Below, piece after piece: positions 8,727-18,668 of a DNA stretch of 64,000 bases. The stretch covers positions 1-64,000 of the forward strand of contig JBIILZ010000002.1 of assembly GCA_044338255.1 (NCBI GenBank). The letters are read 5' to 3'. Position 1 is the stretch's first letter, and the number at the start of each line of letters is the position of its first letter. The notes beneath the pieces were generated by a model. The model made no database searches. It was not told the origin of the DNA and saw only the letters and a list, made by a program, of their open reading frames with translations. Source of the stretch: CAIUVD01 sp044338255 (lineage in GTDB: Bacteria; Planctomycetota; UBA11346). The translations under genes were made by a program, and so were the position numbers.

Positions 8727-9839
8727 ATGACCAAGCTTGCCCATCGCGTTTCACGTATCGACTCCAGCGGCATCCGGAAAATCTTCGACCTCGCGCGCGC
8801 CCTCAAAGACCCCATCAACCTCTCCATCGGCCAGCCGGATTTCGACGTCGCACCGCAGGTCAAGACCGCTGCCATCGAGGCCATCAACGCCGGCCGCAAC
8901 ACCTATACGCAGACCCAGGGCATCCCCGAGCTGCGGGCGCAAGTCACCCAGGACGAACTGAGCTTCACCGGCCGCACCTATGGCGCCGATCAGGTACTGA
9001 TCACCAGCGGTGTCAGTGGCGGCCTGTTTCTGGCCCTGCTGTCGTTGGTCGAGGAGGGCGATGAGGTCATCATCCCCGATCCCTATTTCGTGATGTACAA
9101 GCACCTCGTCAACCTCTTCGGCGGGACTCCGGTATACCTCGACACCTACGAGACCGGATTCGGCATCGATGCCCAGGCGCTCGAAAAGCTGATCACCCCC
9201 AAGACGCGCATCCTGCTGCTCAACAGCCCGGCCAATCCTACCGGCCGGATCCTTCCCAAAGAGCAGCTGGTGGAGATCGCCAACGTCTGTCGCAAGCACG
9301 GGATCACGGTCATCTCCGACGAGATCTACCGTGGTTTCTCCTATGTGCCGATGACCTCGATCGCGGAACTGTACGAGCAGACCCTGGTACTCGTCGGACA
9401 TTCGAAATCATTCGGCATGACCGGCTGGCGCCTGGGCTACGCCTGCGGACCCAGCGACATCATCCAGGCCATGACCAAGGTCCAGCAATACAGCTTCGTT
9501 TGCGCGCCCTCGGTCACGCAGTACGCCGCCCTCGCCTGCCCGCAGGTCGATCTCTCGACGAACATCGAGGCCTACCGTCGCAAACGTGATCTGATGGCGG
9601 GGATCCTCAGCCAGGAATTCACTTTTGGCGCGCCCGATGGGGCATTCTACCTGTGGGCCAAGGCCCCTGCCGGACACACCGGGGATTCCTTCGTGCAACT
9701 CGCCATCCAGCACAATTGCCTGATCATTCCCGGCAGCGTGTTCAGCGAACGGGCGACCCATTTCCGCATCTGCTACACAGTCCCCGACGCCCGTCTGCAA
9801 CAGGGCGCCGAACTGCTCTGCCGCCTCGCGCGAATGTAG
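8727..9839 (+). CDS. PLP-dependent class I/II aminotransferase
   Basis: 370-residue fold-type I aminotransferase. The PLP-binding Lys is residue 227 in HSKSFGMTGWRLG; the NSPANPTG motif near 168 and SDEIYRGF near 198 hold the Asn and Asp/Tyr that contact PLP. The phosphate/substrate Arg lies in FRICYT near the C-terminus. The AspAT/AlaAT subgroup is likely, but the donor and acceptor cannot be fixed from sequence. It runs in the same direction as the RsbU/RsbW pair, 33 bases downstream, and is convergent with the flavodoxin-like gene after 19 bases. Confidence 0.88.
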   Translation: MTKLAHRVSRIDSSGIRKIFDLARALKDPINLSIGQPDFDVAPQVKTAAIEAINAGRNTYTQTQGIPELRAQVTQDELSFTGRTYGADQVLITSGVSGGLFLALLSLVEEGDEVIIPDPYFVMYKHLVNLFGGTPVYLDTYETGFGIDAQALEKLITPKTRILLLNSPANPTGRILPKEQLVEIANVCRKHGITVISDEIYRGFSYVPMTSIAELYEQTLVLVGHSKSFGMTGWRLGYACGPSDIIQAMTKVQQYSFVCAPSVTQYAALACPQVDLSTNIEAYRRKRDLMAGILSQEFTFGAPDGAFYLWAKAPAGHTGDSFVQLAIQHNCLIIPGSVFSERATHFRICYTVPDARLQQGAELLCRLARM

Positions 9840-9858
9840 CCAGACGGCGTCGTCAACC

Positions 9859-10446
9859 TCAAGAGTGTAGCTTGGCGGCGACGGCGGCGATGCGCGCGCC
9901 GTAGAGTTCACCGGTCTTGAGATCGCCGGCAGTGAGCGCCGCTTCGGGCACTGGTGCCGCCTGGCCCATGGGCCCGAGATGCGATCCCAGACGGTTGACC
10001 GCGGTTTCCATGGACTGGCCGGCCATCAGGCCGTTGAGTTCGTTCTGCCCGACCCACAGCATACCGAGCTGCGCCGCGAGCGTCGCGAGGTACAGCAACG
10101 ACCCCTGCTTGTCGTCCGAGAACGAACCCGAGGTGGTGAAGCCGCCGGCGATCTTGCCGGCCCAGCTGCGCTGATACCAGCGTCCACCGGTGGCATCAGC
10201 GAAGGTCTTGAACTGGCCGCTGACCATGCCCATGTAGGTCGGCGCCCCGAAAATGATCGCATCCGCGCCATCGAGCTGGGCCAGCAGGGCATCGTCCTTG
10301 AAGCGCCCTTCGTGGATCTGCGCGCCGGTGATGGCGAGCTCGAGGACCTCGGTCCCGGCCACGCTGCGCGCGCCGGCAGCAATCGCCACCGCCAAGGACT
10401 TGGTCTTGCCGGTGCCGGAATGATGAATAACCGCGACTGTAGCCAT
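9859..10446 (-). CDS. WrbA-like flavodoxin-fold NAD(P)H:quinone oxidoreductase
   Basis: 195 residues with an FMN-binding flavodoxin fold: the P-loop HHSGTGKTKSLA at residue 8, then GAPTYMGMVSGQFKTF near residue 78 and TTSGSFSDDKQGS near 110, the WrbA/NQO pattern. It should reduce quinones by two electrons at the membrane face. The start at 10446 (MATVAV) places the P-loop at the family position and has a GGAG-like site upstream; the longer form from 10479 adds an unlikely leader. It is transcribed towards the aminotransferase. Confidence 0.82.
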   Translation of the reverse strand: MATVAVIHHSGTGKTKSLAVAIAAGARSVAGTEVLELAITGAQIHEGRFKDDALLAQLDGADAIIFGAPTYMGMVSGQFKTFADATGGRWYQRSWAGKIAGGFTTSGSFSDDKQGSLLYLATLAAQLGMLWVGQNELNGLMAGQSMETAVNRLGSHLGPMGQAAPVPEAALTAGDLKTGELYGARIAAVAAKLHS

Positions 10447-10521
10447 GGAAATGCTCCGCTGAGGTGTTGCGGATATCATTGGTTAAACATTATTCCTTTC
10501 AACAGTTAATTTTGCAGCAGT

Positions 10522-10552
10522 TAAAAAAGCCCATCCGCAGCTGCGGATGGGC
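10522..10552 (-). terminator. Rho-independent terminator of acnB
   Basis: A perfect 24-bp palindrome (GCCCATCCGCAG and its complement, 10529-10552) lies 13 bases beyond the acnB stop. On the minus strand it is followed directly by six T residues. Confidence 0.9.
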
Positions 10553-10565
10553 CCCCTGCTGGCAA

Positions 10566-13202
10566 TCAGACTTTCGCCGAAAAATCCGGCACGCGCGCCG
10601 ACATCTGCGTAAAGTCGAGGTACTTGTAGATCGACTTCTCGAACGGACTGACGCACTTGGTCATGTAGTCCTGATATTCGGCGGCGGTCGGGAACCGGCC
10701 GAGGATCGAGATCACCCCCGCCAGCTCCGCCGAGCCGAGATAACACTGCGCATCGCGGCCCATGCGGTTGTCGAAGTTGCGCGTCGAAGTCGAAAAGATC
10801 ACCGCGTTCGGCCGTACCCGCGCCTGGTTACCCATGCACAGCGAGCAGCCCGGAATCTCACGGCGGGCGCCGATCTTGCCGAACATGCCGTAATGGCCCT
10901 CCTGATTGAGGACCGCCTCATCCATGCGCGTTGGCGGGCTGATCCAGGTCACCGTGTTCAAATACTCGACCTTGCTGTGCTTGTAGACGTTGGCCAGAGC
11001 CCGGAAGTGGCCGATGTTGGTCATGCACGAGCCGACGAAGACCTCGTCAACCTTGGCGCCGTCGGGTTGGGTGGCGATTTCGGTGAGCGTCTTGATCTTG
11101 TCCGGGTCATTGGGGCAGGCGACCAGGGGCTCGGTGATGGCGTTCATGTCGACCACGAAGACCTTGGCATAGCGCTGATCGGCGGCCTCATTGACGCTGC
11201 CGATGACCTGGCCGAGGCCATTCTTCACCGGCTTGCTGTTGACCAGTTCCAGGCCGATATCGGCGCGCAGCAGGCTCGGATTGGCCAGCCACGCCTGCAT
11301 CGCATCGATGCGCTTCTGCAAGGTCGCGGGATGACCGTAACCGTCGGCGATCATCGCCGTCAGCAAGGCGATGTTCGAGGTCAGATAACCAGCCACCGAT
11401 TTTTCGCTGAGGTTCACCGTGCACGCCGCCGCCGAGCGCTCGGCACTGGCGTCCGAGAGCTCGAAGGCCTGTTCGGCGGTGAGGTCTTCGAGACCTTCGA
11501 TCTCCAGCACGCGACCATTGTAGACGTTCTTCTTGCCCTTCTTTTCGAGGGTCAGGTCGCCCGACTGCAAGGCGATCCAAGGGATGGCATTGACGAGGTC
11601 GCGGAGGGTCACGCCCGGCTGCAGCTTGCCAGTGAAGCGCACCAGCACCGACTCGGGCATGTCGAGCGGCATGTAGCCGATGGCGGCAGCAAAGGCCACC
11701 AGGCCCGAGCCGCCGGGGAAGCTGATGCCGATCGGAAAGCGAGTGTGCGAATCACCGCCGGTGCCGACGGTGTCGGGCAGGCACATGCGATTCAGCCACG
11801 AGTGGATGATGCCATCGCCCGGACGCAGGCTGACGCCGTTGCGCTCGACGATGAACTCCGGCAGCCAGCGATGCATCGAGGCATCCTTGGCGGTCGGATA
11901 GGCGGCGGTGTGGCAGAAGCTCTGCATCACCAGATCGGCGCTGAAGCGCAGACAGGCGAGCTCTTTCAACTCATCGGCGGTCATCGGACCAGTGGTATCC
12001 TGCGAGCCGACAGTGGTGGCCTTGGGCTCGCATGACAGCCCGGCGCGCACGCCTTTGACGCCGCAGGCCCGGCCGACCATCTTCTGCGCCAGGGTGTAGC
12101 CGTGACCGTCATCCTGGGGTAGGACCGGTTTGGCGAAGTTCGCCGGGTAGGACTTCTTGAGCAGATCGCAGGCCTTCCAGGTAAGAGCCTTGCCGATGAT
12201 CAGATTGGAGCGTCCGCCAGCGCGGAACTCGTCGAAAACCGTCGGCGATTTGATCTTGCCGGTGAGGATCACCTGGCCGTTCTTGAGAATCTCGCCGCTA
12301 TGGGTCTTGATGGTGATCTCGTCGCCGGTGTTGAGCTGCGAGACATCGACGGTGTAGGCCATGCCGCCGGCATCGCGGAAGGTGTCGAGGAAGATCGGCG
12401 CGATGATCCCGGCGAGCAGGAACGAGGCGGTGCGCTTGTTGGGCACGAAGGGGATGTCGCGACCGGTGTACCACATCACCGAATTGGTCGCCGATTTGCG
12501 CGACGAACCGGTGCCGTAGACGTCACCGATGATGATCGTGCGCTTGCCGGCCTTGCGCGCAGCGAGCAGCGTGGCGTTGCAGGTCGGATCCTTGACCTTG
12601 TACATGTCCAGCGCATGCAGCGGGATATCCGAGCGGGTCACCGCCGACTGCGCCGGCGACAGGTCGTCGGTATTGGTCTCGCCAGGGATCTTGTAGATCA
12701 CACCGCTGATCTCGGGTTCGATCTCGGCGCGAGCGGTGAACCACTCGGCATCGGCCCAGCGTTCGAGCAGCTTGGCGGCCACCGAATTGCCGGCCTTGGC
12801 GAGATTGGCGACGATGTCGAAGTTGTCGAAGATCAGGACGGTCTTGGCCAACGCATCAGCGGCCAGCTGCGCATGCGCGCCGACCAGCTCACGGGTGAGG
12901 TACGGCACATTGTAACCACCGAGCATGGTACCCAACAGGCGCACCGCCTGTTCGGCCGAGATCAGCGGACTGCGCTTGTCGCCGTGGGCGATCGCCCCCA
13001 GCCATTCGGCCTTGACCTTGGCCGCGGGATCGACGCCCGGGGTGACGCGATCGGTCAACAAGCTGACCAGGACGGCCTCTTCGCCGGCAGGCGGAGCTTC
13101 CAGCAACACGCACAGCGCGGCAGTCTGTTTTGGATCAAGTGGCAACGGCGGGATGCCCTGTTGTTCACGTTCGGCGGCAGCAGCGCGATAAGCAGCGAGC
13201 AT
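10566..13202 (-). CDS. acnB: Aconitate hydratase B
   Basis: Isomerises citrate to isocitrate in the TCA cycle with a 4Fe-4S cluster. 878 residues, close to the usual 865 of AcnB. The N-terminal HEAT-like domain is followed by the swivel domain (residues about 165-370), ahead of the catalytic domains as AcnB requires. Cluster ligands are the Cys of VGSCMTNIGHF and the pair in GCSLCMGNQARVR. The ATG at 13202 is chosen because AAGGA lies at proper spacing; the upstream extension to 13307 is not family-like. The gene ends at a strong terminator. Citrate synthase and sucCD are also in this window but not adjacent. Confidence 0.95.
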   Translation of the reverse strand: MLAAYRAAAAEREQQGIPPLPLDPKQTAALCVLLEAPPAGEEAVLVSLLTDRVTPGVDPAAKVKAEWLGAIAHGDKRSPLISAEQAVRLLGTMLGGYNVPYLTRELVGAHAQLAADALAKTVLIFDNFDIVANLAKAGNSVAAKLLERWADAEWFTARAEIEPEISGVIYKIPGETNTDDLSPAQSAVTRSDIPLHALDMYKVKDPTCNATLLAARKAGKRTIIIGDVYGTGSSRKSATNSVMWYTGRDIPFVPNKRTASFLLAGIIAPIFLDTFRDAGGMAYTVDVSQLNTGDEITIKTHSGEILKNGQVILTGKIKSPTVFDEFRAGGRSNLIIGKALTWKACDLLKKSYPANFAKPVLPQDDGHGYTLAQKMVGRACGVKGVRAGLSCEPKATTVGSQDTTGPMTADELKELACLRFSADLVMQSFCHTAAYPTAKDASMHRWLPEFIVERNGVSLRPGDGIIHSWLNRMCLPDTVGTGGDSHTRFPIGISFPGGSGLVAFAAAIGYMPLDMPESVLVRFTGKLQPGVTLRDLVNAIPWIALQSGDLTLEKKGKKNVYNGRVLEIEGLEDLTAEQAFELSDASAERSAAACTVNLSEKSVAGYLTSNIALLTAMIADGYGHPATLQKRIDAMQAWLANPSLLRADIGLELVNSKPVKNGLGQVIGSVNEAADQRYAKVFVVDMNAITEPLVACPNDPDKIKTLTEIATQPDGAKVDEVFVGSCMTNIGHFRALANVYKHSKVEYLNTVTWISPPTRMDEAVLNQEGHYGMFGKIGARREIPGCSLCMGNQARVRPNAVIFSTSTRNFDNRMGRDAQCYLGSAELAGVISILGRFPTAAEYQDYMTKCVSPFEKSIYKYLDFTQMSARVPDFSAKV

Positions 13203-13340
13203 AGATGAATCCTTCGGAAGTGCACCCATGATGACGCAAGTGGCCACGTGCCAATGAGAGAATGCCTGCACCTTGAAGCTTAGCTGTGAAGCATAGCCAT
13301 GACGCATAGCTGGCGGCAGACCTCTGCATGAAGCGACTCA

Positions 13341-13380
13341 TAGGAGTCTGTCGGGAATAGATTCGGTCGACTGACTCGAT
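13341..13380. repeat. CTAGG element, left half
   Basis: TAGGAGTCTGTCGGGAATAG followed by ATTCGGTCG matches the left and centre of the complete element at 61855-61908. The right arm is missing. It lies in the 234-bp divergent gap between acnB and the PEGA-domain gene, a gap that otherwise shows no clear feature. Confidence 0.75.
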
Positions 13381-13436
13381 CTCGTGCGGCAGCTCCTCGT
13401 GATTTGCCGCGCGCGCAATCGTCGCATAGTACGGCC

Positions 13437-14327
13437 ATGAACCTTCGACGCCCGCTGCTCATCCTCGGCTCCTATCTCGTCTGCTTGTGCGGTTTCGTCC
13501 AAGCCGCTGACGAGGCGGCCAAGCCGGCATCTCCGATCATCCTCGTAGCGCCCTTCGAGAACCTCTCAGGCACGATCATCGACATCGCCCCCGACGATAC
13601 CGTGCACGCACCGAAGCCCGATCTTGAAGTGGTGATCAGCAATCAACCCCGTCCGACCGAGCACAAGGCGATCGCCGATCGACTGGTTGATGCGCCACGT
13701 GCCCTGCTTGAGAACCTCATCGTCAATCTCCCCGCCGGTACCGGCCGGGCGATGGTCGTGGAGCGCAGTCGGGCCGATGGCCTGTTCAGCGAGGGCATTA
13801 CCCCCGAACAGGCGCGCGACCCCAAGACCGCCATCCGCTTGGCGCAGGCTACCGGCGCCACCGCCATCGCCCTCGGTACCATCACGCAATTGACGTTATC
13901 AGGCGAACGCATGGTGGCCGAGGTCCGGGTACGGCTGGTGGGAGCCGACGGCACGGTGCGCTACTCACAGATGCTGCATGGCGAATCCTCGACCGGCGCC
14001 AACCGGGATGCCGCCTATTCCGCGATCCAGGCGGCGCTGCAGAACCTCGAACATGACGCTGATTTCCGAGCCCAGATCCTCCCCGAGAGCAGCGTCGGGG
14101 TGAGCGGGGAAAGCACCATCGAGGTGCTCGTACAACCCTCGGAAAGCCGCTGCGAACTCGAGATCGATGGCGTGTTCGTCGGCACGACGCCCGGACGATT
14201 CGCCTTCCCCAGTAGCCGAAAAGTGCGCGTACGGATCAGCAAAGCCGGTTTCGAGCCCTGGGATCGGACCGTGATCGCAACCAAGGATCTGCGCCTCACG
14301 CCGGAATTGGCCGCCGCTCGCCGCTGA
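13437..14327 (+). CDS. Secreted CsgG-like protein with C-terminal PEGA domain
   Basis: 296 residues. The signal peptide (RRPLLILGSYLVCLCGFVQA) contains Cys but no clear lipobox at the cleavage site. Residues about 35-215 resemble the CsgG/curli-assembly fold: VAPFENLSG, then MVVERSRADG and ATAIALGTITQL. Residues about 225-290 are a PEGA domain (DGVFVGTTPGRF, KAGFEPWDRTV), a carbohydrate or envelope-binding repeat common in surface proteins of PVC bacteria and myxobacteria. The ATG at 13437 precedes the signal peptide directly. It stands alone between acnB (divergent) and sucC. The role is probably envelope-associated; the partner is unknown. Confidence 0.75.
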   Translation: MNLRRPLLILGSYLVCLCGFVQAADEAAKPASPIILVAPFENLSGTIIDIAPDDTVHAPKPDLEVVISNQPRPTEHKAIADRLVDAPRALLENLIVNLPAGTGRAMVVERSRADGLFSEGITPEQARDPKTAIRLAQATGATAIALGTITQLTLSGERMVAEVRVRLVGADGTVRYSQMLHGESSTGANRDAAYSAIQAALQNLEHDADFRAQILPESSVGVSGESTIEVLVQPSESRCELEIDGVFVGTTPGRFAFPSSRKVRVRISKAGFEPWDRTVIATKDLRLTPELAAARR

Positions 14328-14350
14328 ACTCTTTGCTAAACTCTTTGCTA
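14327..14350 (+). repeat. 12-bp tandem repeat before sucC
   Basis: Two exact copies of AACTCTTTGCTA begin at the stop codon of the PEGA gene and run into the AT-rich stretch ATTTATTGTTTAATAT, which is the likeliest place for a sucCD promoter. Confidence 0.8.
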
Positions 14351-14380
14351 AACTATTTATTGTTTAATATCGATTATTCC

Positions 14381-14422
14381 GACCGATGTCATTGTGCGAC
14401 CCTCCGCACAATGACATCGGTC
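14381..14422 (+). promoter_or_regulatory. 18-bp perfect hairpin in the sucC leader
   Basis: GACCGATGTCATTGTGCG is followed by a six-base loop and its exact complement, ending 88 bases before the sucC ATG. There is no T-run after it, so it is not a standard terminator for the upstream gene. It lies downstream of the AT-rich promoter-like stretch and so would be in the sucCD leader mRNA, or it could be a large operator. Confidence 0.6.
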
Positions 14423-14510
14423 TCTCATTCCACGCCCTGGCGTCCAGGAGCCGAGGCAGCCATGGTTCACCCCGCTATCAGTCCTGTATCAACCGTCTGA
14501 GAAAAGTTCC

Positions 14511-15767
14511 ATGAAGATCCACGAGTATCAAGGCAAGCAGCTCTTCAAACAGTACGGCGTCCCCGTCCTGCGCGGCATCGCGGTGAAAACCGCTGAACAG
14601 GCTGAATCTGCCGCCAAAGAACTGGGCTCGCCCGTCGTCGTCGTAAAAAGCCAGATCCACGCTGGCGGACGCGGCAAAGGCACGGTCTACGCCGACCAGG
14701 CGATGACCAAAAAAGTCATGGACGGTGGCGTCAAGCTCGCCAAGTCTCCCGCCGAAGCCAAGGACTACGCCAGCAAGCTGCTCGGCAACTTCCTCAAGAC
14801 CATCCAGACCGGCGATGACTGTAAGCAGGTGCAGACACTGTACATCGAAGACGGCTGCGCCATCGCCAAGGAGCTGTACCTCTCGATCCTCCTCGACCGT
14901 GCGGCGGGCGCCCCGGTACTGGTGGTCTCCAGTGAAGGCGGCATGGACATCGAAGATGTCGCCCACCACACCCCTGAGAAAATTCTCAAGACCCATTTCG
15001 ATCCGCACGCCGGCCTCGGCGATTGGCAGGCCCGCGATTTCGGCTTCCAGATCGGACTGACGCCAACCCAGATCCCGGCCTTTGTGACCGCCGCCAAGGC
15101 CCTCGCCAAGTGCTTCATCGAGACCGACGCCGACATGCTCGAAGTCAATCCGCTGGTGATCACCAAGGATGACAAGGTCGTCGCCCTCGATGCCAAGATG
15201 TCGTTTGACGACAACGCCCTCTTCCGCCATCCCGACATCGTGGCTTTCCTCGATCCGAACGAGGAAGACCCCTCGGAACTCGAAGCCAAGAAGCACGACA
15301 TGGCCTTCGTCAAGCTCGGCGGCAACGTCGGGTGCATGGTCAACGGCGCCGGTCTGGCGATGGCGACCATGGATGCGATCGCCTTGTACGGCGAATCCTA
15401 CGGCGCCTTCCCCGCCAACTTCCTCGACGTCGGCGGCGGCGCCACCGCTGAGAAGGTCACCACCGCCTTCAAGATCATCCTCAAGGATCCCTCGGTCGAG
15501 GCCATCCTGGTCAACATCTTCGGTGGCATCATGAAGTGCGACACCATCGCCTCTGGCGTGCTCACCGCCGTCAAGGAGGTCGGTCTCGACCGCCCGCTGA
15601 TCGTGCGTCTCGAAGGCACCAATGTCGAGTTGGGCAAGAAGATGATCAACGAATCCGGGCTCAAGGTCATCGCCGCCGATGACCTCAAGGATGGCTGCAC
15701 CAAGGCCGCCAAGGCCGCTGCCGAATACCGCGCTGCAAAGCTCTCTGCTGCTGGAAAGAAAGTTTAA
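14511..15767 (+). CDS. sucC: Succinyl-CoA synthetase beta subunit
   Basis: Forms the nucleotide-binding half of succinyl-CoA synthetase (substrate-level phosphorylation in the TCA cycle). 418 residues, about 30 longer than the E. coli protein. The opening MKIHEYQGKQLF and IHAGGRGKGT at about 46 belong to the ATP-grasp domain. LEVNPLVI near residue 206 carries metal/nucleotide-binding residues, and VNIFGGIMKCD near 330 sits at the subunit interface that receives the phospho-His loop of SucD. sucD follows after three bases. The upstream gap holds a striking hairpin. Confidence 0.96.
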   Translation: MKIHEYQGKQLFKQYGVPVLRGIAVKTAEQAESAAKELGSPVVVVKSQIHAGGRGKGTVYADQAMTKKVMDGGVKLAKSPAEAKDYASKLLGNFLKTIQTGDDCKQVQTLYIEDGCAIAKELYLSILLDRAAGAPVLVVSSEGGMDIEDVAHHTPEKILKTHFDPHAGLGDWQARDFGFQIGLTPTQIPAFVTAAKALAKCFIETDADMLEVNPLVITKDDKVVALDAKMSFDDNALFRHPDIVAFLDPNEEDPSELEAKKHDMAFVKLGGNVGCMVNGAGLAMATMDAIALYGESYGAFPANFLDVGGGATAEKVTTAFKIILKDPSVEAILVNIFGGIMKCDTIASGVLTAVKEVGLDRPLIVRLEGTNVELGKKMINESGLKVIAADDLKDGCTKAAKAAAEYRAAKLSAAGKKV

Positions 15768-15770
15768 GTC

Positions 15771-16661
<891 letters not shown>

Positions 16662-16710
16662 GAAAGCACTGAGAGAGCCGCCAGCAAGCGCTAAAAGAGC
16701 ATTTCGCAAC

Positions 16711-16743
16711 CCCCCGCGATAAAGCCTAGCTTTATCGCGGGGG
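16711..16743 (+). promoter_or_regulatory. 14-bp hairpin abutting the cardiolipin synthase start
   Basis: CCCCCGCGATAAAG, a five-base loop and its exact complement. No T-run follows; instead the 3' arm ends in GGGGG only three bases before the ATG at 16747. It could end sucCD transcripts, and on a through-transcript it would also bury the only purine-rich ribosome-binding candidate of the next gene. Confidence 0.65.
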
Positions 16744-16746
16744 ACG

Positions 16747-17901
16747 ATGCAATCCGGGCTCATGATTCAGCCCTGGACAGCCGAACTGGTCGTCACCGAC
16801 GGCGATGCCTACTTGTGCGGATTGCTCGCTGACATCGCGGCCGCCCGCGAACGCATCGACCTCGAAAGTTATATCGTCGAAGCCGATGAGGTCGGCACCC
16901 AGATCACCTCCGCCCTCGCCGCCGCCAGTGCCCGCGGCGTTGAGGTCCGTTTGCTCGTCGATGGCAACGGCGCCCTCAACTGGATCCAGGGCCCAGGAGC
17001 GAGTTTCCGCGGCTGTCCCTGGCGCATCTATCACCCGGTGCCGTGGACGGTGCTGCGCACCTACCTGCCGACCCTGCGCCAACTGCTCGCGCGCCTGCAA
17101 GCCTTCCGTTTCGCCAATCGCCGGAATCACCGCAAGACCTGCGTCATCGATGGGCGCATCGCTTGGATCGGGTCGTTCAATCTTGAGCGTCGCCATTACC
17201 GCTCGCTGGCTGGCAATGATGCCTGGCGCGATACCGCCGCGCGCGTCGAAGGTGACGGCGTGCAGCTCATCACCCGTGCCTTCACCCTGACCTGGCGCCA
17301 ATCGTGGCGCTATGGCAAACGCTTCCTGCTGCCCGCGACCGGGCTGCTTGGGCGCCTGCTGGCGGTCGATCTCGGTGCTCCGGTACGGCTCAACAGTCCG
17401 CGCCAAGTGCGTCGCCGGATGTGGCACGATCTGCTGCAGCGCATCCGCCAGGCCCGTGGACGGGTGTGGATCACCACCCCCTATTTCGTGCCCAACGAAG
17501 ACCTGCTGAACGCCCTGGCCATGGCCGCCAAGCACGCCGACGTGCGCATGCTCCTGCCGGCGATCAACGACATCGGCGTGATGCCCTACATCGCCGGAGT
17601 CTACTTCGCGCGTCTCGATGCCGCCGGCGTGCGCGTGTGGGCCTACCCCCGTATGGTTCACGCCAAGACCATGCTCATCGACGACCTCGGCCTGGTTGGT
17701 TCCAGCAATCTCAACTCGCGCTCGCTGCTTTTCGATCTCGAGGCCGACGTCTGGCTGCAACAGCCGTCCTCGATCGCAACGCTCGCAGAAGCCTTCACCA
17801 GCGACTGCAGCGCAGCGCGAGAAATCGTTCGCGGGCAGCGGCCTTCGCTGCGCTGGCGGGTGCTCGGCAACCTCTTCCTGATCATGCGCCGGTGGCTCTG
17901 A
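16747..17901 (+). CDS. clsB: Cardiolipin synthase, ClsB-type phospholipase D protein
   Basis: 384 residues with two HKD phosphodiesterase motifs: HRKTCVID (His128, Lys130, Asp135) followed by GSFNLERR, and HAKTMLIDD (His305, Lys307, Asp312) followed by GSSNLNSRS. The lack of N-terminal membrane helices and the size match ClsB (YbhO). ClsB transfers phosphatidyl groups to form cardiolipin. The next gene overlaps its stop (TGATG) and encodes a YbhP-like EEP protein, the same pair as ybhP-ybhO of E. coli, which supports the call. ATG 16747 and ATG 16762 are both possible starts. Confidence 0.88.
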   Translation: MQSGLMIQPWTAELVVTDGDAYLCGLLADIAAARERIDLESYIVEADEVGTQITSALAAASARGVEVRLLVDGNGALNWIQGPGASFRGCPWRIYHPVPWTVLRTYLPTLRQLLARLQAFRFANRRNHRKTCVIDGRIAWIGSFNLERRHYRSLAGNDAWRDTAARVEGDGVQLITRAFTLTWRQSWRYGKRFLLPATGLLGRLLAVDLGAPVRLNSPRQVRRRMWHDLLQRIRQARGRVWITTPYFVPNEDLLNALAMAAKHADVRMLLPAINDIGVMPYIAGVYFARLDAAGVRVWAYPRMVHAKTMLIDDLGLVGSSNLNSRSLLFDLEADVWLQQPSSIATLAEAFTSDCSAAREIVRGQRPSLRWRVLGNLFLIMRRWL

Positions 17902-18668
17902 TGGCGTTCAGCATCCTCTCCTGCAACATCCACAAGGGCTTCGCCTTCGGCAATCGCGGCTGCACCTTGCAGCGCCTACGCGAGGCCCTGCGCAGCATCA
18001 ATCCCGACGTCGCCTTCCTCCAAGAAGTGATCGGCGAACACCGCCATCACGCGAGCATGCACGATGATTGGCCGGAGCTCGGACAGGCCGCCCACCTCGC
18101 CGATATCCACTGGGAGCATTTCGCCTATGGCGCCAATGCCCACCATCGCCATGGCCATCACGGCAACGCCCTGCTGTCCAAGCACCCCTTCCTGGGCTGG
18201 ACCAACCACGATGTCTCCAACCATCGCCTCGAACGGCGCGGCCTGCTGCATGGCGTGATCAGTCATCACGGACGTCGGGTGCACCTCATCTGCTGCCACC
18301 TCGATCTCACGCGCTGGGGCCGCGACCGGCAGCTGGTGCGCCTTGAGCACCTCATTCAATCCTTGCCCCGGCACGAGCCACTGATCGTCGCCGGTGATTT
18401 CAACGATTGGCGCGATCTGGTCGGGGGCGAATTGAACGCCATCGGCCTGCAGGAAGTTCACCTCGGCCTACATGGCCAGCACGCGCGAACCTTTCCCGCG
18501 TGGTGGCCGCAACTGACGCTGGACCGCATCTACCTGCGCCACCTCGTGGCGGTTGAGGCCAAGGTCCTCGATACCGGGACCTGGCGCACCATCTCGGACC
18601 ACGTGCCGCTGTGGTGCCTGGTGGATTTCAGCGCCCCCGACCAACCGCGTGAATCAACCCCCGGATAA
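17901..18668 (+). CDS. YbhP-like endonuclease/exonuclease/phosphatase family protein
   Basis: 255 residues of EEP fold. The expected catalytic residues are visible: SCNIHKG at residue 6, FLQEV near 39 (Glu), a central His-rich stretch, AGDFNDW near 165 (Asp, Asn) and ISDHVPL near the C-terminus (Asp, His). The family cleaves phosphodiesters in nucleic acids or lipids. The physical coupling to clsB (overlapping stop/start) argues for a lipid-related substrate, as is supposed for YbhP. Its 3' end overlaps the convergent flavoprotein gene by 15 bases. Confidence 0.85.
   Translation: MAFSILSCNIHKGFAFGNRGCTLQRLREALRSINPDVAFLQEVIGEHRHHASMHDDWPELGQAAHLADIHWEHFAYGANAHHRHGHHGNALLSKHPFLGWTNHDVSNHRLERRGLLHGVISHHGRRVHLICCHLDLTRWGRDRQLVRLEHLIQSLPRHEPLIVAGDFNDWRDLVGGELNAIGLQEVHLGLHGQHARTFPAWWPQLTLDRIYLRHLVAVEAKVLDTGTWRTISDHVPLWCLVDFSAPDQPRESTPG

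Noticed and set aside
10464..12035. 523-codon plus-strand open frame opposite acnB
   Set aside because: Shadow of aconitase B, and its first part overlaps the acnB terminator and the flavodoxin-gene promoter.
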